Of a stretch of DNA of 64,000 bases, positions 50,984-59,728 are shown piece after piece (within the stretch, counting starts at the first letter, position 1; each line of letters begins with the position of its first letter). A program made the translations under genes and the position numbers. Where the stretch lies: positions 255,424 to 319,423 of the forward strand of contig NZ_FMTY01000003.1 in assembly GCF_900100625.1 (NCBI RefSeq). Direction: 5' to 3'. This stretch comes from Flavobacterium saliperosum. Its GTDB lineage: Bacteria; Bacteroidota; Bacteroidia; Flavobacteriales; Flavobacteriaceae. The notes below the pieces were generated by a model, which did not search any database, had not been told where the DNA came from, and saw nothing but the letters and a program-made list of their open reading frames with translations.

Positions 50984-52141
50984 TTACTTTTTATAACGGT
51001 TGTATTTTTTCAGAATCGTCTGTAAAGCATCATGCGGTAACCCAAATATTTTGTTGTTGTTAATGCCTTCCATGTCTTCGGCAGCGACCAAGGTATTGAT
51101 GATTGCTTCCTCTGTAGCCTGTACCGTAGCTTTGAAGATCGGATTCAAATGTTCTTTCGGAATCACATTCCAGGTTTGCATTGTTTCTTTTTCATTATTC
51201 ACCGGTTCGGCAGTCGAGAGCGCTAAAAAGATTTCACCCGAACCGTCACTGGTAAATGTTCCGGTTCTGGCAATGCCATGTGTAACCCTTTTGGCTATCA
51301 ATTTAAGTTGGCTGGGTAATAGCGGTGCGTCGGTAGCCACAATAACAATGGCGGAACCGTCTTTTCGTTTCGGATCGTTGAAAATGGGTTTGTAGTCTTT
51401 GATTTCTTTTCCGACAGGCACTCCGGAAATCATCAGCTCGTTTCTGCCTCCAAAATTCGCCTGAATGAATACGCCTAATGTATAGGTTTTTCCATCAATC
51501 GTAAAGGTTCGTGATGCTGTTCCGCTTCCGCCCTTGAAATGATAAAGCGCCATTCCGGTGCCACCTCCAACATTCCCTTCCTGTACCTGACCGGTTTTGG
51601 CATTGTCTAAAGCATCCCAAACGTGTTCTTTTTTAACGTGAAAACCGTTAATGTCGTTCAGTAAGCCGTCCCAGGTTTCTGCTGCAATCGGCAGTCCGAA
51701 GGAGAAATCGATGAAATCGCCCTCCGAAAATTTCTTATAGCTCCATTCTCCGATAGCATCCCTCACGGTACCTACGCTGTTGGTGTTTGTAATTCCAATC
51801 GGACCATAACCTAATCCATAATCCTCAATATTAGCCAGTCCGGTCATTTCACCATCTCCGTTTAGGCTGTACCAGGCGGCGGGGTAGTTTTTGGCTGTTT
51901 TTCCCTTTGGAAGAATTACCGTAACACCCGTGCGTACCGGACCTTTTCCGGGTTCCAGTTTTCCGTTACCTTCAATAATGGTTTTATATCCCACTTCAAT
52001 TCCGGGCACATCCGTAATAGCGTTGTATTTTCCGGGTGTTCCTTCAAACGGAACCCCTAAATCTCTGGCTCGTGGTTTTGTTTGGGCTGCCACTGTGATT
52101 ACGGCAAATAATACAGCTGTTGTTATGATATTTTTTCTCAT
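50984..52141 (-). CDS. P1 family peptidase (DmpA-like aminopeptidase)
   Basis: The 385-residue exported protein has a signal peptide (cleavage after about residue 20, VAAQ), the conserved opening PRARDLGVPFEGTPGKYNAI, GNVGGGTGMALYHFKGG and the GTASR motif, where family S58/P1 enzymes cleave themselves and expose an N-terminal nucleophile serine. They are aminopeptidases for D- or L-amino acid amides and beta-peptides. A perfect 9-bp inverted repeat lies 7 nt upstream of its start. Its natural substrate is unknown. Confidence 0.9.
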   Translation of the reverse strand: MRKNIITTAVLFAVITVAAQTKPRARDLGVPFEGTPGKYNAITDVPGIEVGYKTIIEGNGKLEPGKGPVRTGVTVILPKGKTAKNYPAAWYSLNGDGEMTGLANIEDYGLGYGPIGITNTNSVGTVRDAIGEWSYKKFSEGDFIDFSFGLPIAAETWDGLLNDINGFHVKKEHVWDALDNAKTGQVQEGNVGGGTGMALYHFKGGSGTASRTFTIDGKTYTLGVFIQANFGGRNELMISGVPVGKEIKDYKPIFNDPKRKDGSAIVIVATDAPLLPSQLKLIAKRVTHGIARTGTFTSDGSGEIFLALSTAEPVNNEKETMQTWNVIPKEHLNPIFKATVQATEEAIINTLVAAEDMEGINNNKIFGLPHDALQTILKKYNRYKK

Positions 52142-52147
52142 TTCTTA

Positions 52148-52169
52148 ATTGTTTGATATGTCAAACAAT
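52148..52169. promoter_or_regulatory. Inverted repeat in the P1 peptidase leader
   Basis: ATTGTTTGA and TCAAACAAT are perfect 9-nt arms around TATG. It starts 7 nt upstream of the start codon, so it would lie in the mRNA leader. It is a possible operator or RNA hairpin; no binder is known. Confidence 0.5.
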
Positions 52170-52249
52170 ATTATTGAAAATTCTGAAATGAAATTGCTAA
52201 AAGTTTGTTAATATTAAATCGGAAATCTTGTTTGGGAAAGTAACCCAAA

Positions 52250-52286
52250 TCAAAAAAGCTCCAACATTACGTTGAAGCTTTTTAGT
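52250..52286 (-). terminator. Terminator of the adhesin-like T9SS gene
   Basis: AAAAAGCTCCAAC and GTTGAAGCTTTTT form a stem with one mismatch around ATTAC. The minus strand continues with T residues, about 20 nt after the stop. Confidence 0.8.
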
Positions 52287-52305
52287 AGTTGTGTAAAGGA
52301 CGGGG

Positions 52306-53985
52306 CTAGTTTTTCACGATTTTAAAAGTGCTTTGTTTTTTATCGGATTCCACCGAAATAAAGTAAATACCGGTTTTCAAACCTGAAAAGTCCAATTGCA
52401 CTTCATTGTTATTGTAATTTCTCTCAAGAACCATCTGTCCTAATTGATTAAAAGCTGTCACCTTATTGATAATTTGATTGTTTTTGATGTTCAAAATATC
52501 GGTTACCGGATTTGGACTTAAAAGGAAGTCTTGCGAATTGAAACTGTTAGCGCTTAAATTTGGGCTTACATTCACTGTAACATAAATTGGAGCTCCGGTG
52601 CAACCATTTACATTAGGTGTTATAATGTAATCAACGGTTCCTGATTGGGTAGTATTCATCAGTGAAATCTGTTGATTAATAATGTTTCCAACCCCGGAAG
52701 TTGCTCCCACTGCATTTGATTGAAATACCGTCCAAGTAAATGTTGTGCCTGATACATTGCTTGTAAGTACAATATTGGTTGTGTCTCCTGAATTTATGGT
52801 ATCGCCAGGGGGACTCGGTGTTACTATTGGTGATGGATTGACATTTATTGTAACCGTTGTAGGGGTTCCTACACAACCATTTGCCGTAGGGGTAATGTTG
52901 TATACTACTTGTCCAGTGTAATTCCCAATTGCAGTTAGTACATGATTAATGGAATTTCCAGAACCTGCGGACGCACCTATCACTCCTGCCTGAACAACGT
53001 TCCATTGAAAAGTTGTGCCGGGAATATTACTGGTTAGTGTAATATTTGTCGATTCTCCGGAACATATTGAAGGGGAACCTGATGAAACAGACATGGTAGG
53101 ATTCGGCATTACAGTAATTACTGCAGATCCTGAAGTTGGGCTTGAACAGCCTGTAGCCGATGAAGTACTTTCCAAGTTATAAACGGTATTTGATGTTAAG
53201 GGAGGGGTAGATAATGTTGCAAACCCTGAAGAATTTAATACAATGTTCTGGATTGCTCCACCATTTATAGTATAGGAAACGGTTGCATTTGCTGTTCCTG
53301 TGAAAGAAATCATTGCGGTATTACCGGAGCAAATGGTTTGATTCGATCCTATAGTTGCTGTTGGAGAAGGTAATACTATAATAGTTCCGGAGTAATTTGC
53401 TGGAGGAAAGCAGTTTCCTCCGGTAGTATAAATGGTATAATTATATGCTCCCGGAACCGTTGGAACACCAAAAATAGTTATAGTGTTTGACGACCATGCT
53501 GAAGTTACACCCGGTGGCAGCCCCGTGGCTGAGGCTCCTGTTGCATAAGTAGTTGCTGCGGTAATGTTTATTATGGGCTGGTTTAGGCAAACCGTCTGAT
53601 TCATAAAAGCCGAAGTTGGCGTAATTTGGTCATCGCCAAGTATTGTTACTGCTGCGGTTGCCATGAAATCTGGGCAGCTACCACCTGATGGAATTGTGTA
53701 AGTAACAGTATAAGATCCCGGAGTACTCAAACTAGGGGTTATCGCTCCGGTCATAGGGTCAAGTGCCAAACCAACGGGTACACTGCTGAAAACGCCACCT
53801 GTATAAGCATCAGTACCTGTTAAAGAAACATTTTGAGGTGTGCCTGTATTTGTACAAAATGGAGAACCACTATAACTTATTGTAGCCGTTGGGCAAGCAA
53901 CGATTTTATCATCGTTTATTTTGGAAGTATTTGAAAAAAGTAATCCAAAGGATAAAACAAATAAAAGAGTAAAGATTTTCTTCAT
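52306..53985 (-). CDS. Secreted PKD/Ig-like repeat protein with T9SS sorting domain
   Basis: The 559-residue protein has a signal peptide and then tandem beta-sandwich units of roughly 90 residues, each ending in a pattern like NGCTGAPIYVTVNVSP or NGCVGTPTTVTINVNP, typical of the PKD-like/HYR-like repeats of Bacteroidota surface proteins. The last ~75 residues (LLSPNPVTDILNIK to a Lys-rich end) are a type A T9SS C-terminal domain. A surface or released adhesin or scaffold is likely. It stands alone with its own terminator. Confidence 0.88.
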   Translation of the reverse strand: MKKIFTLLFVLSFGLLFSNTSKINDDKIVACPTATISYSGSPFCTNTGTPQNVSLTGTDAYTGGVFSSVPVGLALDPMTGAITPSLSTPGSYTVTYTIPSGGSCPDFMATAAVTILGDDQITPTSAFMNQTVCLNQPIINITAATTYATGASATGLPPGVTSAWSSNTITIFGVPTVPGAYNYTIYTTGGNCFPPANYSGTIIVLPSPTATIGSNQTICSGNTAMISFTGTANATVSYTINGGAIQNIVLNSSGFATLSTPPLTSNTVYNLESTSSATGCSSPTSGSAVITVMPNPTMSVSSGSPSICSGESTNITLTSNIPGTTFQWNVVQAGVIGASAGSGNSINHVLTAIGNYTGQVVYNITPTANGCVGTPTTVTINVNPSPIVTPSPPGDTINSGDTTNIVLTSNVSGTTFTWTVFQSNAVGATSGVGNIINQQISLMNTTQSGTVDYIITPNVNGCTGAPIYVTVNVSPNLSANSFNSQDFLLSPNPVTDILNIKNNQIINKVTAFNQLGQMVLERNYNNNEVQLDFSGLKTGIYFISVESDKKQSTFKIVKN

Positions 53986-54068
53986 GAACTGAATTTTATA
54001 TTTCAGTGCGAAAATAATCTTTTTATTACAATTTTAAGGTAATTAAATTGTTACATTTTTATGCTTCG

Positions 54069-54506
54069 TTATGCTTCCGCCAATTCTTTGACTTTGTTTA
54101 AGGCTATAGGAAATTTTTCATTGAAATAATCCTGATAGTCAGCGACAATATCCATTTCAACTGTAAGGGTTGTGACTCCGTTTGCTTCTTTTAAAGTGTA
54201 ATTCTCAGTGGAACCCGACCAGCTTTCGGTTGTCGCATCCAAGGGCAATTCGACTCCGTTTTTGATATTACCGATGTGTTTGAAATTCATGATTTCATTA
54301 TCCACACGTTTATCGATGGTGCTGTACATACCGTCATTGTTTTCGTTCAGAAAATGAATTCTACTGCCTTCCTTCCAATCGGAAACTGCTTTTGAACCTT
54401 CACTGAAAACCGAAGTCCACTTTTGGTAGGTGTCGTCATTCCAGAGGGTTTGCCAAACTTTTTCTTTCGGGGCATTGATACTGATGGAGAATTGCATTTT
54501 TTTCAT
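54069..54506 (-). CDS. SRPBCC domain protein
   Basis: The 145-residue protein is a single Bet v1/START-like domain (MQFSISINAPKEKVWQTLWN, then AVSDWKEGSRI and a final helix NEKFPIALNKVKELAE). It is different in sequence from the AHSA1-like protein at 40506-41015. Function is unknown; such folds bind lipids, polyketides or co-chaperone clients. It is on its own between the T9SS gene and the ABC-F gene. Confidence 0.8.
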   Translation of the reverse strand: MKKMQFSISINAPKEKVWQTLWNDDTYQKWTSVFSEGSKAVSDWKEGSRIHFLNENNDGMYSTIDKRVDNEIMNFKHIGNIKNGVELPLDATTESWSGSTENYTLKEANGVTTLTVEMDIVADYQDYFNEKFPIALNKVKELAEA

Positions 54507-54568
54507 GATTACTATTTTAGATAATCTAAAGTTACTGAATTATTCATTTCGGTAATCTAACATTCTAA

Positions 54569-54598
54569 TTGTCCAATAATCTAATTAAACTATCTTTG
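54569..54598 (+). promoter_or_regulatory. Promoter of the ABC-F gene
   Basis: TTG at 54569-54571 and TATCTTTG at 54591-54598 are separated by 19 nt, matching the Bacteroidota -33/-7 pair. A 59-nt leader with heptad repeats follows. Confidence 0.7.
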
Positions 54599-54621
54599 CA
54601 CCTTTAAAAATGGTTTGGACT

Positions 54622-54656
54622 CTTCTGATTTCTAACCTCTAAATTCTAAATTCAGA
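54622..54656 (+). repeat. Heptad repeat in the ABC-F leader
   Basis: Five in-phase units (CTTCTGA, TTTCTAA, CCTCTAA, ATTCTAA, ATTCAGA) end 1 nt before the ATG, downstream of a good promoter, so they would be transcribed as leader RNA. Confidence 0.85.
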
Positions 54657-54657
54657 A

Positions 54658-56292
54658 ATGATTACAGTAAACGATATCGCCGTAGAATTTGGCGGAACCA
54701 CATTGTTCAGCGATGTGACTTTTGCCATTAATGAGAATGATAAAATTGCCCTTATGGGGAAAAACGGCGCAGGAAAGTCGACATTGTTAAAGATAGTTGC
54801 CGGAGAAAACAAACCAACGCGGGGTGGAATTTCGGCGCCGAGTGATGCTGTAATTGCCTATTTGCCACAGCATTTACTGACTTCCGATGATTGTACCGTT
54901 ATAGAAGAAGCCTCCAAAGCATTCGCCGATGTGTTGAACATGAAGAAAGAAATCGACGAAATCAACGAGCAGTTAACCATCCGTACCGATTATGAAAGTG
55001 ACGCATACATGAAACTGATTGAGCGTGTTTCCGAATTGAGTGAGAAATACTATTCGATTGAAGAGGTGAATTACGAAGCGGAAGTGGAAAAAGTACTAAA
55101 AGGGCTTGGTTTTGAAAGAGAAGATTTTACCCGTTCGACATCCGAGTTTTCCGGAGGTTGGAGAATGCGTATCGAATTGGCCAAAATCCTTTTAAAGAAA
55201 CCCGATTTGATTTTGCTGGATGAGCCTACGAATCATATGGATATCGAAAGTATTCAGTGGTTGGAGGATTTCCTGATCAATTCGGCGAAAGCGGTAATGG
55301 TGATTTCCCACGATAAAACGTTTGTTGATAATATTACCAACAGAACCATTGAAGTTACGATGGGTAGAATTTACGATTACAAAGCCGTGTATTCCGAATA
55401 TTTGGAATTGCGGAAAGACAGAAGAATTCATCAGCAGAAAGCGTACGACGAGCAACAGAAATTCATTGCCGAAAATCAGGCATTTATCGATCGTTTCAGA
55501 GGAACTTTTTCAAAAACAGAATCGGTGCAGTCGCGTGTGAAAATGTTGGAAAAAATTGTGCCGATTGAAGTGGATGAGGTTGATACTTCAGCTTTAAAAC
55601 TGAAATTCCCGCCATCGCCACGTTCAGGACAATATCCTGTGGTAGTGGATGGTTTGTCAAAATCCTATGGTGACCATGTGGTGTTTAAAGACGCCAATCT
55701 GGTGATTGAACGCGGACAAAAAGTGGCTTTCGTAGGGAAAAATGGGGAAGGGAAATCGACCATGATTAAAGCCATCATGAAAGAAATCGATTATGACGGC
55801 GGAAAACTGGAAGTAGGACATAATGTTCAGATTGGATACTTTGCACAAAACCAGGCATCGTTGTTAGATGGTGAAATGACAATTTTTGAAACCATCGATC
55901 AGATTGCGGTGGGTGATGTGCGTACTAAAATCAAAGACTTGTTAGGCGCTTTCATGTTTAAAGGCGACGATATCCAAAAGAAAGTAAAAGTGCTTTCCGG
56001 AGGAGAAAAAACACGTTTGGCCATGATTAAATTATTGTTGGAACCGGTAAACGTATTGATTCTGGATGAGCCAACGAATCATTTGGACATGAAAACCAAA
56101 GACATCATCAAAGATGCGTTGAAAGATTTCGACGGAACTTTGATTTTAGTTTCCCACGATCGTGATTTCTTAGACGGTTTGGCGGAAAAGGTATTCGAAT
56201 TCGGACACAAACGCGTGAAAGAACATTTCGAAGATATCAAAGGTTTCCTGGCTCACAAGAAAATGGAAAGTTTGAAGGAGATTGAGAAATAG
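54658..56292 (+). CDS. ABC-F family ATPase
   Basis: The 544-residue cytosolic protein has two ABC domains with Walker A motifs GKNGAGKST (about 34-42) and GKNGEGKST (about 361-369), signatures SGGWRMRIELA and SGGEKTRLAM, and two LLDEPTNHMD/LILDEPTNHLD Walker B motifs. A linker with charged helices joins the domains. There is no membrane part. ABC-F proteins act on ribosomes as translation factors or target-protection factors. The sequence looks like the EttA/YbiT housekeeping group rather than a resistance type, but that is an inference. Confidence 0.93.
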   Translation: MITVNDIAVEFGGTTLFSDVTFAINENDKIALMGKNGAGKSTLLKIVAGENKPTRGGISAPSDAVIAYLPQHLLTSDDCTVIEEASKAFADVLNMKKEIDEINEQLTIRTDYESDAYMKLIERVSELSEKYYSIEEVNYEAEVEKVLKGLGFEREDFTRSTSEFSGGWRMRIELAKILLKKPDLILLDEPTNHMDIESIQWLEDFLINSAKAVMVISHDKTFVDNITNRTIEVTMGRIYDYKAVYSEYLELRKDRRIHQQKAYDEQQKFIAENQAFIDRFRGTFSKTESVQSRVKMLEKIVPIEVDEVDTSALKLKFPPSPRSGQYPVVVDGLSKSYGDHVVFKDANLVIERGQKVAFVGKNGEGKSTMIKAIMKEIDYDGGKLEVGHNVQIGYFAQNQASLLDGEMTIFETIDQIAVGDVRTKIKDLLGAFMFKGDDIQKKVKVLSGGEKTRLAMIKLLLEPVNVLILDEPTNHLDMKTKDIIKDALKDFDGTLILVSHDRDFLDGLAEKVFEFGHKRVKEHFEDIKGFLAHKKMESLKEIEK

Positions 56293-56327
56293 ATTTTATA
56301 TTTAGGGCAATAAATAAAGGACATTAG

Positions 56328-57707
56328 ATGAAAAAAATATTTGTTTTAATATTTGTGCTTGCTTTTTTAAATTCTTATGCACAATGTTGGCGGTCTGTTT
56401 CAGCAAAGGTATACCATAGTGTTGCTATCAAGACGGACGGAACATTATGGTCTTGGGGAATTAATAATGCAGGGCAAATTGGAGATGGAACATTGATTGA
56501 CAAACACCAGCCGGTTCAAATAGGTACAGATACGGATTGGCAATATGTTGTAGCCGGAATGAATCATACTCTTGCACTAAAGACTAACGGAACTTTATGG
56601 GGCTGGGGTGAGAATTTTTATGGCCAGCTTGGAGATGGAACATATGTTAGAAAAACCTCTCCAATACAAATCGGAACAGATACGGATTGGCAATTTATTG
56701 ACGCAGGTAACAGCCATTCTATTGCCCTTAAAACTAATGGGACATTATGGCTTTGGGGCGCTAATGTTCAGGGGCAGCTTGGTGATGGTACAACAGTGAA
56801 GAAGAACATTCCTGTTCAATTAGGGACTTTGAATACTTGGCAATCGATTTCTACTGGTTCAGCTAATTCAATGGCAATAAAAACGGATGGCACTTTATGG
56901 GCTTGGGGTTGGAATACCAGTGGGCAATTAGGAAACGGTACCAATACAAATTTGTATTTTCCTACTCAAATAGGAAACGACATAGACTGGCAAAAAGTTG
57001 ATGCAAGCGTTACTCATACTGTTGCATTGAAAACTAATGGCACCTTATGGGCTTGGGGAGAAAATATTGATGGACAATTAGGTGATGGCACATACATTGA
57101 AAGGTTTAGTCCAGTACAAATGGGGGCAGAAACAAATTGGCAAAATGTTATTGCCGGGAGTTACCATACTTGTGCTTTTAAGACTGATGGCACTTTATGG
57201 GCTTGTGGAAGAAATGATTACGGTGAATTGGGAGATGGTAATGGTGGTTTAAATACTAGAAGGAATTTTTTTCTTCAGATTGGGGTTGATACAAGTTGGC
57301 GGAGTATTTCTGCTGGTACTCAGAATCTTGCGGTTAAAAACGACAATACCTTGTTTTCATGGGGGTATAACCTTTACGGACAATTAGGAGATGGTTCAAC
57401 TACAAATAAATACACACCAAATCAGGTAAGTTGTGTCACATTAGGAGAGGAAAATTTAATTTTTGATAAAAAATCTATGAGTATTTACCCTAATCCAACT
57501 TCAAAAGGATTTACAATTGATTTAAAAGAAGAACATTCGGAGATTTCTCTGGAAATTTACGATGTGTATGGAAAAGTGGTTAAAAAGGAAACTTACTATA
57601 ATACAAAAGAAATTGTTTCCGGTATGGATAATAATACTTTCGGTATCTACTTTGTTAAAGTGAAGTATAACGAAAATACACAATGGTTGAAATTAATTAA
57701 AAATTAA
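56328..57707 (+). CDS. Secreted RCC1-repeat protein with T9SS sorting domain
   Basis: The 459-residue protein has a signal peptide (MKKIFVLIFVLAFLNSYAQ), then seven RCC1-type repeats of about 47 residues, each with TDGTLWxWGxNxxGQLGDGT and a DWQ...ALKT pattern; these form a seven-bladed propeller. The end (SIYPNPTSKGFTID to the last Lys-rich strand) is a T9SS type A domain. The eukaryotic RCC1 acts on Ran, but bacterial copies are surface proteins whose partner is unknown. Its codon use is more AT-rich than that of its neighbours. Confidence 0.88.
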   Translation: MKKIFVLIFVLAFLNSYAQCWRSVSAKVYHSVAIKTDGTLWSWGINNAGQIGDGTLIDKHQPVQIGTDTDWQYVVAGMNHTLALKTNGTLWGWGENFYGQLGDGTYVRKTSPIQIGTDTDWQFIDAGNSHSIALKTNGTLWLWGANVQGQLGDGTTVKKNIPVQLGTLNTWQSISTGSANSMAIKTDGTLWAWGWNTSGQLGNGTNTNLYFPTQIGNDIDWQKVDASVTHTVALKTNGTLWAWGENIDGQLGDGTYIERFSPVQMGAETNWQNVIAGSYHTCAFKTDGTLWACGRNDYGELGDGNGGLNTRRNFFLQIGVDTSWRSISAGTQNLAVKNDNTLFSWGYNLYGQLGDGSTTNKYTPNQVSCVTLGEENLIFDKKSMSIYPNPTSKGFTIDLKEEHSEISLEIYDVYGKVVKKETYYNTKEIVSGMDNNTFGIYFVKVKYNENTQWLKLIKN

Positions 57708-57737
57708 TCCCTGGTGAATCCAACACTTTTAAAGTAA

Positions 57738-57775
57738 ATAAAAGGGAGAAGTTAAAAGACTTCTCCCTTTTATTT
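57738..57775 (+). terminator. Terminator after the RCC1 gene
   Basis: A perfect 13-bp stem (57740-57752 with 57759-57771) around a 6-nt loop is followed by a T-rich tract. It also serves the convergent beta-propeller gene. Confidence 0.9.
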
Positions 57776-57785
57776 TGTCTAAGTT

Positions 57786-58619
57786 TTATTTTTTTATCCC
57801 TAACTTAAAAATACCCGCATTCAACTCCTCGGTATCATTGTCCTCACAAAGTAAAAAGGTGATTTCCTTTTCGGTTTCCTGAAACAACGTCAAACCTTCA
57901 AATTTTTGGGTGTCGGTGATTTTTTTCGTGAAATCGATTTTCATTTTTGACAGGTCGATGCAACCAATAATGCTTCCCAACACTTCGCCATCATTGTAAG
58001 TCGAATCGGTGTTTTCCGCCGTTGCGAGAAAGTACATTTTATTACCCACCGTAACGGCATCGGTAAAACTGGAGCGGATTCCCTTTAGTTTCGGGAGTTT
58101 GAATTCGGTGGCAATGATGTTGAATTCTTCGGTAAGGTTTTTGCCCTGAACCGTAAAAACAATATTTTTTCCTTTAACCCCATTGCCGCGATTGAAGAAA
58201 AACCACTCCGTTCCGTTAAAAGCGGCGCCTTCGATGTTGAGATCGTCTTGCGGTAATTCGGCAAACGATTGCATGGCCAGATACAAATCGCTGAGGTCCG
58301 TCGTCGCGATGATTTCCTTTGATTTTGCATCCAAAGTGACCATTTTGTTGCGTTTTTCGGTGGAACCGGAGCCGAAAACGTAGATTTTACCGTCAAATTC
58401 GGTTACCGCTTCAAAATCGGGTTTTTCTTTTTTGGGAATGTTTTCGGATGGGTTTTCCGTTAGCGGATGGCGTTTCAGTTCTTTATTATCGATACGGTAT
58501 TCATACAAATAGCTGCTGTTGTCGCCAATGATGAACAACTGATTGTCTTTATAAATGAGTCCGGATGCCGAACCGATTCCGATAATCTGAAACAGGATTT
58601 CCAACGTGAATTTATGCAT
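57786..58619 (-). CDS. Beta-propeller-like conserved hypothetical protein
   Basis: The 277-residue protein has no clear signal peptide (MHKFTLEILFQIIGIGSASG). Its repeated pattern of strands with DGKIYVFGSGS, IEGAAFNGTEWFFFNRG, VGNKMYFLATAEN and FEGLTLF is like a phytase-like or DUF6929 beta-propeller. Acidic residues are frequent. Ligand or activity is unknown. It is divergent from ppk2, with copy B of the dispersed element in the shared spacer. Confidence 0.7.
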   Translation of the reverse strand: MHKFTLEILFQIIGIGSASGLIYKDNQLFIIGDNSSYLYEYRIDNKELKRHPLTENPSENIPKKEKPDFEAVTEFDGKIYVFGSGSTEKRNKMVTLDAKSKEIIATTDLSDLYLAMQSFAELPQDDLNIEGAAFNGTEWFFFNRGNGVKGKNIVFTVQGKNLTEEFNIIATEFKLPKLKGIRSSFTDAVTVGNKMYFLATAENTDSTYNDGEVLGSIIGCIDLSKMKIDFTKKITDTQKFEGLTLFQETEKEITFLLCEDNDTEELNAGIFKLGIKK

Positions 58620-58637
58620 GATTGTGTTATTTGGTTT

Positions 58638-58736
58638 AGCCCTGATGGGAACGGCATCCTGTCATTGCGAGCTAGCGTGGCAATCTTTTTTGATTGCTTC
58701 ATTTTTCGCAATGACAGATACAGTGGACAGCAGGAA
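58638..58736 (+). repeat. Dispersed ~98-bp element, copy B
   Basis: It begins AGCCCTGATGGGAACGGCAT and ends GATACAGTGGACAGCAGGAA, with an inverted TGTCATTGCGA/TCGCAATGACA pair inside and a centre different from copy A. A half-unit (GATTGCTTCGAAAACTCGCA, then ATGACAA) follows at about 58746-58771. It lies 78 nt upstream of ppk2 on its coding strand. Confidence 0.85.
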
Positions 58737-58814
58737 AAAGCTTCAGATTGCTTCGAAAACTCGCAATGACAATCGGAAGAATTTTTTATATTTACAAATA
58801 TAAACCAAAAAACT

Positions 58815-59687
58815 ATGGCAGTATTTAATCCGGATAATTTTAAAATCACAAAGCCTTTTTACATCAACGATTTTCCAACGACTGTGCAAACCCATTTGGA
58901 TGATGACGATAAAGAGGAGAAACTCGACAAGGTGCAGGCGAAACTGAGCGAGTTACAAGACGTGATGTATGCACACAACCGTTATGGTGTGTTAATTTGT
59001 TTGCAGGGAATGGATACGTCCGGAAAAGACAGTCTGATTCGGGAAGTTTTTAAAGAATTCAATCCGCGTGGCGTAGTGGTGCACAGTTTTAAAACTCCGA
59101 ATTCCACTGAGTTGGAGCACGATTACTTATGGCGTCATTATTTGGCGTTGCCGGAAAAAGGGAAGTTTGCGGTTTTCAATCGTACGCATTATGAAAATGT
59201 GTTGGTTACGCGTGTGCATCCGGAATATATTTTAAATGAAAACCTTCCGGGAATTGAACAGGTGGATGACATTACGCCCGAATTCTGGGAAAACCGTTTT
59301 GAGCAAATCAACAATTTTGAGAAACACATCACGCAAAACGGAACAATCGTGTTGAAGTTCTATTTCCATATGAGTAAGGAAGAGCAACGCAAACGCCTGT
59401 TACGCCGATTGGAAGAGGAAGAACACCATTGGAAATTCTCACCCGGCGATTTGAAAGAGCGCGAGCGCTGGGACGATTACATGAAGTTTTATGAAGAGGC
59501 AATTAACAAAACCTCGAAACCTCATGCACCCTGGTATGTGATTCCGGCGGATGATAAGGACATGGCCCGCTATATGGTAGCCAAAATCATTTGGGAAGAA
59601 ATGCAGCTTCGTGCGGATATTAAAGAACCGGAGCTGGACGAAAAAGTGAAAGCAAACTTCACGATGTATCGGGATCAGTTAAAGTAA
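58815..59687 (+). CDS. Polyphosphate kinase 2 family protein
   Basis: PPK2 enzymes transfer phosphate between polyphosphate and nucleotides (ADP/GDP, or AMP in some classes). The 290-residue protein has the Walker A-like GMDTSGKDS (about 65-73), the PRGVVVHSFKTPN region, a Walker B-like FNRTHYENVLVTRVH and the lid helix with RLLRRLEEEEHHWKFSP. It is a single-domain form. The class (ADP- or AMP-phosphorylating) cannot be assigned from these motifs alone. It ends at a terminator shared with the META-domain gene. Confidence 0.93.
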   Translation: MAVFNPDNFKITKPFYINDFPTTVQTHLDDDDKEEKLDKVQAKLSELQDVMYAHNRYGVLICLQGMDTSGKDSLIREVFKEFNPRGVVVHSFKTPNSTELEHDYLWRHYLALPEKGKFAVFNRTHYENVLVTRVHPEYILNENLPGIEQVDDITPEFWENRFEQINNFEKHITQNGTIVLKFYFHMSKEEQRKRLLRRLEEEEHHWKFSPGDLKERERWDDYMKFYEEAINKTSKPHAPWYVIPADDKDMARYMVAKIIWEEMQLRADIKEPELDEKVKANFTMYRDQLK

Positions 59688-59689
59688 GA

Positions 59690-59728
59690 GAAAAGGTTGT
59701 TCGGTAAAGAACAACCTTATTTTTTTTC
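59690..59728. terminator. Bidirectional terminator ppk2/META gene
   Basis: A perfect 10-bp stem (AAGGTTGTTC with GAACAACCTT) around GGTAAA is followed by a T tract. It overlaps the stop codon of the META-domain gene. Confidence 0.85.
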
